A stretch of 7,360 bases of DNA, taken from NCBI GenBank assembly GCA_031275515.1, contig JAISOQ010000118.1, forward strand, positions 1 to 7,360. The letters run 5' to 3'. The position numbers were made by a program, and so were the translations under genes. This document shows, piece after piece, positions 5,456 to 7,360 of the stretch (position 1 is the stretch's first letter; each line of letters begins with the position of its first letter). The DNA is from Treponema sp. GTDB taxonomy: Bacteria > Spirochaetota > Spirochaetia > Treponematales > Breznakiellaceae. The notes under the pieces were generated by a model. That model did not search any database. It was not told the DNA's origin and saw only the letters and a list, made by a program, of their open reading frames with translations.

Positions 5456-7096
5456 CTACATCTTTTCGATTAGTTCCGTCAATAAGGGAACGAGCTGTTT
5501 TTTCCGGGAAACTACCCCTTTAAGGAGGGGAATCTCTCCTTCCGTCTTGGGAAAGGCGAGTATCGATAAAAATTGTTTTTCCCCGGTAATAAACAACAGG
5601 GAATCAAGGGCGGTAATGTCCGTAACCAGCAGGGCGGAAAAAAGCCTGTCCTCCCGGCGCTTTTCCAGTTCTTCAAGGATTTCGGCCTTTCTTTCGATAA
5701 GTTTTGAAGGATTGGCCGTTTCTATTTGGCTTACGGTAAAGGAGGCCTGCCCTTCGGCGTATTCCTTCATGTCCAGGGAAATCAACTCCTCTGCGGAAAG
5801 AGCGCTTGCCTTGTCCGCTACGGAGGCCAGCTCTTTACTTAAAGAGGTTACTTCAAGCCCGGTAACTGCCGCGAGATAATCCACTGCTTCCCGGTCTGCA
5901 TCGCTGGTTGTGGCCGATTTAAGCGACAGGGTATCGGCCAGGATGCCGCAGAGCAGTATCTCGGCAATTTCCTTTCTCATAGGCGTCCGCTGTTCACGGT
6001 ACAGGTTTGTGATGATGGTACAAGTCGCCCCAACAGGCTTATTGATAAAGGTTATGGGATAGCGCGTCGAAAAGTTGCCCAGCCTGTGATGATCGATCAC
6101 TTCCAGAATATGGTAGTTTTCAATGCCTTCGATAGCCTGGCTTGGCTCATTGTGATCCACCATGACTATCCCGATGTTCGGTTCCCTCAGCAGATCCCCT
6201 TCAAAAAGAACCCCCGCTATATGTCCCTCGTCATCTCCCACAGGAAGACAACGGGAAGGGGCCTTGGAAAGGGAAGGGCGGATTTTTTTAATAGGATCCG
6301 ACAGATAGGCCAGAGGCACGGAACTATCCCCTATAGTTTCCACCGGCGCCGAATATATGATCAACATGGCCGTAGAGGAGGTATCGAAGGGACTCGACAG
6401 CACCGATACTCCGTTTTCCTTTGCCCGGGCGATCAGTTCCGGACTGAGGGTGTGGTTGTTGGAAAGAATCAAGGCCCGGACCTTTTGTTCAATGCAATAT
6501 TCCTGGAGATCGAGCCTGTCCCCCATGATCACCAGGGCATTGGCGACATCGCCGTCCGCCAGGTGGTCCATAAAATATTGGTTATACGAGGCGGCAATTA
6601 CGATGGGCGACTGGCGTACTTCGGCAGGGTCATTTACGGTTATGGGCTGCGCCCTAAGTACCTCAATTACATGGTCAATAGAAACGGGGAAGGAAAATTT
6701 TTTGCGGGGATTAATATGAGTTATGATGTACTGTGAAAAAGCCCGGTAATGGAGCATACTCTTATAGATCCCCAGAGAATCGGTAATGGGAAGAACCCGG
6801 AGATTTTCCTTTTCCATCAGCTCCAGGGCGTTCCATAGGGGTATATCGCCGTTTACGGAGATCTTCTGCTCGTCCAGATAATAGGCTGCCTTGGGGATTA
6901 GGTCTGGAAGGTACTCTGGTACAGGCGCGTTAAACCGGTCAAAAATATATTCCGTCTGGGGATTCAAATTGCCCGCCCGGGCGGCCCGGTAGTTTTCATG
7001 TCCCTGGGCTTCTTTAAGGGCGGCGTAAGCTGCGGCGGAAACCACTGAATCTGTATCGGGGTTTCTATGCCCTATGACATAAACCATCTGTTTCAT
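5456..7096 (-). CDS. ppaC: Manganese-dependent inorganic pyrophosphatase, family II, with CBS and DRTGG domains
   Basis: This cytoplasmic enzyme hydrolyses pyrophosphate to two phosphates, driving biosynthetic reactions forward. Residues here are counted from an upstream in-frame TTG (7114), giving 552; the preferred ATG at 7096 gives 546. The DHH catalytic core is split: GHRNPDTDS (15-23) supplies metal ligands H16, D20 and D22, while VDHNE (319-323) and IDHH (340-343) follow the insert. The insert (about 70-310) contains a CBS motif, a DRTGG domain with MGDRLDLQE (197-205), and a second CBS motif; in characterised relatives such inserts bind adenine nucleotides and regulate activity. GATCTII (362-368) and GILADTLSLKS (390-400) are conserved family segments, and the DHHA2 domain ends with the substrate-binding SRKKQ (536-540). 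All key residues are present. No strong Shine-Dalgarno marks the start; MKQMVYVIGH matches the usual beginning. It may be co-transcribed with the partial gene upstream (126-base gap). Confidence 0.93.
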   Translation of the reverse strand: MKQMVYVIGHRNPDTDSVVSAAAYAALKEAQGHENYRAARAGNLNPQTEYIFDRFNAPVPEYLPDLIPKAAYYLDEQKISVNGDIPLWNALELMEKENLRVLPITDSLGIYKSMLHYRAFSQYIITHINPRKKFSFPVSIDHVIEVLRAQPITVNDPAEVRQSPIVIAASYNQYFMDHLADGDVANALVIMGDRLDLQEYCIEQKVRALILSNNHTLSPELIARAKENGVSVLSSPFDTSSTAMLIIYSAPVETIGDSSVPLAYLSDPIKKIRPSLSKAPSRCLPVGDDEGHIAGVLFEGDLLREPNIGIVMVDHNEPSQAIEGIENYHILEVIDHHRLGNFSTRYPITFINKPVGATCTIITNLYREQRTPMRKEIAEILLCGILADTLSLKSATTSDADREAVDYLAAVTGLEVTSLSKELASVADKASALSAEELISLDMKEYAEGQASFTVSQIETANPSKLIERKAEILEELEKRREDRLFSALLVTDITALDSLLFITGEKQFLSILAFPKTEGEIPLLKGVVSRKKQLVPLLTELIEKM

Positions 7097-7222
7097 TATT
7101 TCATCATAATTCAATTATCTGCGAATTACACGAACTAACGCGAATTTCCAGAACAAAATCCCATCAACTCGTGAAAATCTGCATGATTCACGGTAAATCC
7201 TCATGGCTCCCGCTAATCGGTT
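7097..7222. other. Short intergenic region upstream of ppaC with degenerate repeats
   Basis: GCGAATTAC (7121-7129) recurs as GCGAATTTC (7140-7148), a 19-base period. GTGAAAATC (7171-7179) faces GATTCAC (7185-7191), a 7-bp inverted repeat with one bulged base. I found no convincing promoter. GATAAT and TGTAAT on the minus strand lack good -35 partners. Confidence 0.45.
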
Positions 7223-7312
7223 TTACCTGCTTATATCAGGCCGGTCTGCAAAGGAGGCTTCCTGGTCCAAGAGGATGGATTGCATCGCCCGCTCTCTGGG
7301 CTGTTGCCCTGG
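7223..7312 (-). CDS. C-terminal fragment of an unidentified minus-strand gene, 5' part lost at the right edge
   Basis: A minus-strand frame ending in TAA at 7225-7223 reads GQQPRERAMQSI, then LLDQEASFADRPDISR. That is a mixed charged/hydrophobic, helix-like composition typical of a real protein tail, with codon choice like the neighbouring genes. The frame continues open into the poly-G run and GC-rich end, where its residues become only P, G, A and R and cannot be trusted. The fragment sits 126 bases upstream of ppaC in the same direction, so the two may share a transcript. I do not recognise the family. An internal ATG at 7285 is unlikely to be the true start. Confidence 0.5.
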   Translation of the reverse strand, partial: PGQQPRERAMQSILLDQEASFADRPDISR

Positions 7313-7360
7313 GGGGGGGGGGGGGCCGCCGCCGGGCCCCCCGCGGGCGGGGGCGCGGCG
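7311..7360. other. Poly-G run (15) and extreme GC low-complexity end, probable artefact
   Basis: Fifteen G (7311-7325) are followed to the end by G and C only. The rest of the window is near 50% GC, so this is most simply a degraded read or contig end. It interrupts the partial gene at 7223-7312. A genuine poly-G tract cannot be excluded, because a 19-G tract also occurs at 128-146. Confidence 0.7.

Noticed and set aside
6086..6736. 216-codon plus-strand frame opposite ppaC
   Set aside because: It is antisense to conserved catalytic and CBS/DRTGG segments, and its translation resembles no family.
7250..7277. AAAGGAGG followed by an ATG at 7275 on the plus strand
   Set aside because: The 17-nt gap is too long, the frame soon becomes polyglycine in the doubtful end sequence, and the minus strand here reads as a more convincing protein tail.
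1..7360. CRISPR array, tRNA or rRNA genes, prophage or defence genes
   Set aside because: No regularly spaced repeats, no tRNA-like folds or rRNA segments, and no phage or defence-family proteins were recognised on either strand.

Overview
The window looks like a chromosomal piece of a Treponema-type spirochaete. The best evidence is a periplasmic-flagellin gene (FlaB class) whose start, central region and end read as typical treponemal FlaB. Supporting this is a CBS/DRTGG-containing family II pyrophosphatase of the kind found in treponemes. The moderate GC content and a small REP-type transposase relative would suit the larger-genome, termite-gut treponemes better than T. pallidum, but that placement is inference.

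Layout, left to right. Positions 1-434 hold no identified gene: a terminator-like hairpin (39-74), a run of 19 G (128-146), an A-rich 12-bp tandem repeat (292-322) and candidate promoters in both directions. Positions 435-3383 (+) encode a 982-residue M16 zinc metallopeptidase with a lipoprotein signal. It meets the flagellin gene (3498-4358, -) tail to tail, and an 11-bp-stem terminator between them has its T-run over the peptidase stop codon. The flagellin gene has a near-consensus sigma-28 promoter at 4644-4670, leaving an unusually long leader of about 280 nt. Upstream of that promoter are REP-like GGTC(A/T)GACC elements and a short RAYT-like ORF (4797-5276, +) that has lost its HUH histidines. 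Positions 5456-7096 (-) encode the manganese-dependent inorganic pyrophosphatase. The right end carries the C-terminal codons of another minus-strand gene (7223-7312), which is lost in a run of 15 G and very GC-rich sequence that is probably poor-quality contig end.

The genes do not form one operon or obvious pathway. The flagellin is a single-gene class-3-type unit (sigma-28 promoter, strong Shine-Dalgarno, terminator). The peptidase is an envelope housekeeping enzyme and the pyrophosphatase is a cytoplasmic one. The most unusual parts are the HUH-less RAYT with its inverted REP elements next to a flagellar promoter, the long structured flagellin leader, and the long poly-G tract in the left intergenic region, where a minus-strand reading frame with promoter and ribosome binding site runs through it.
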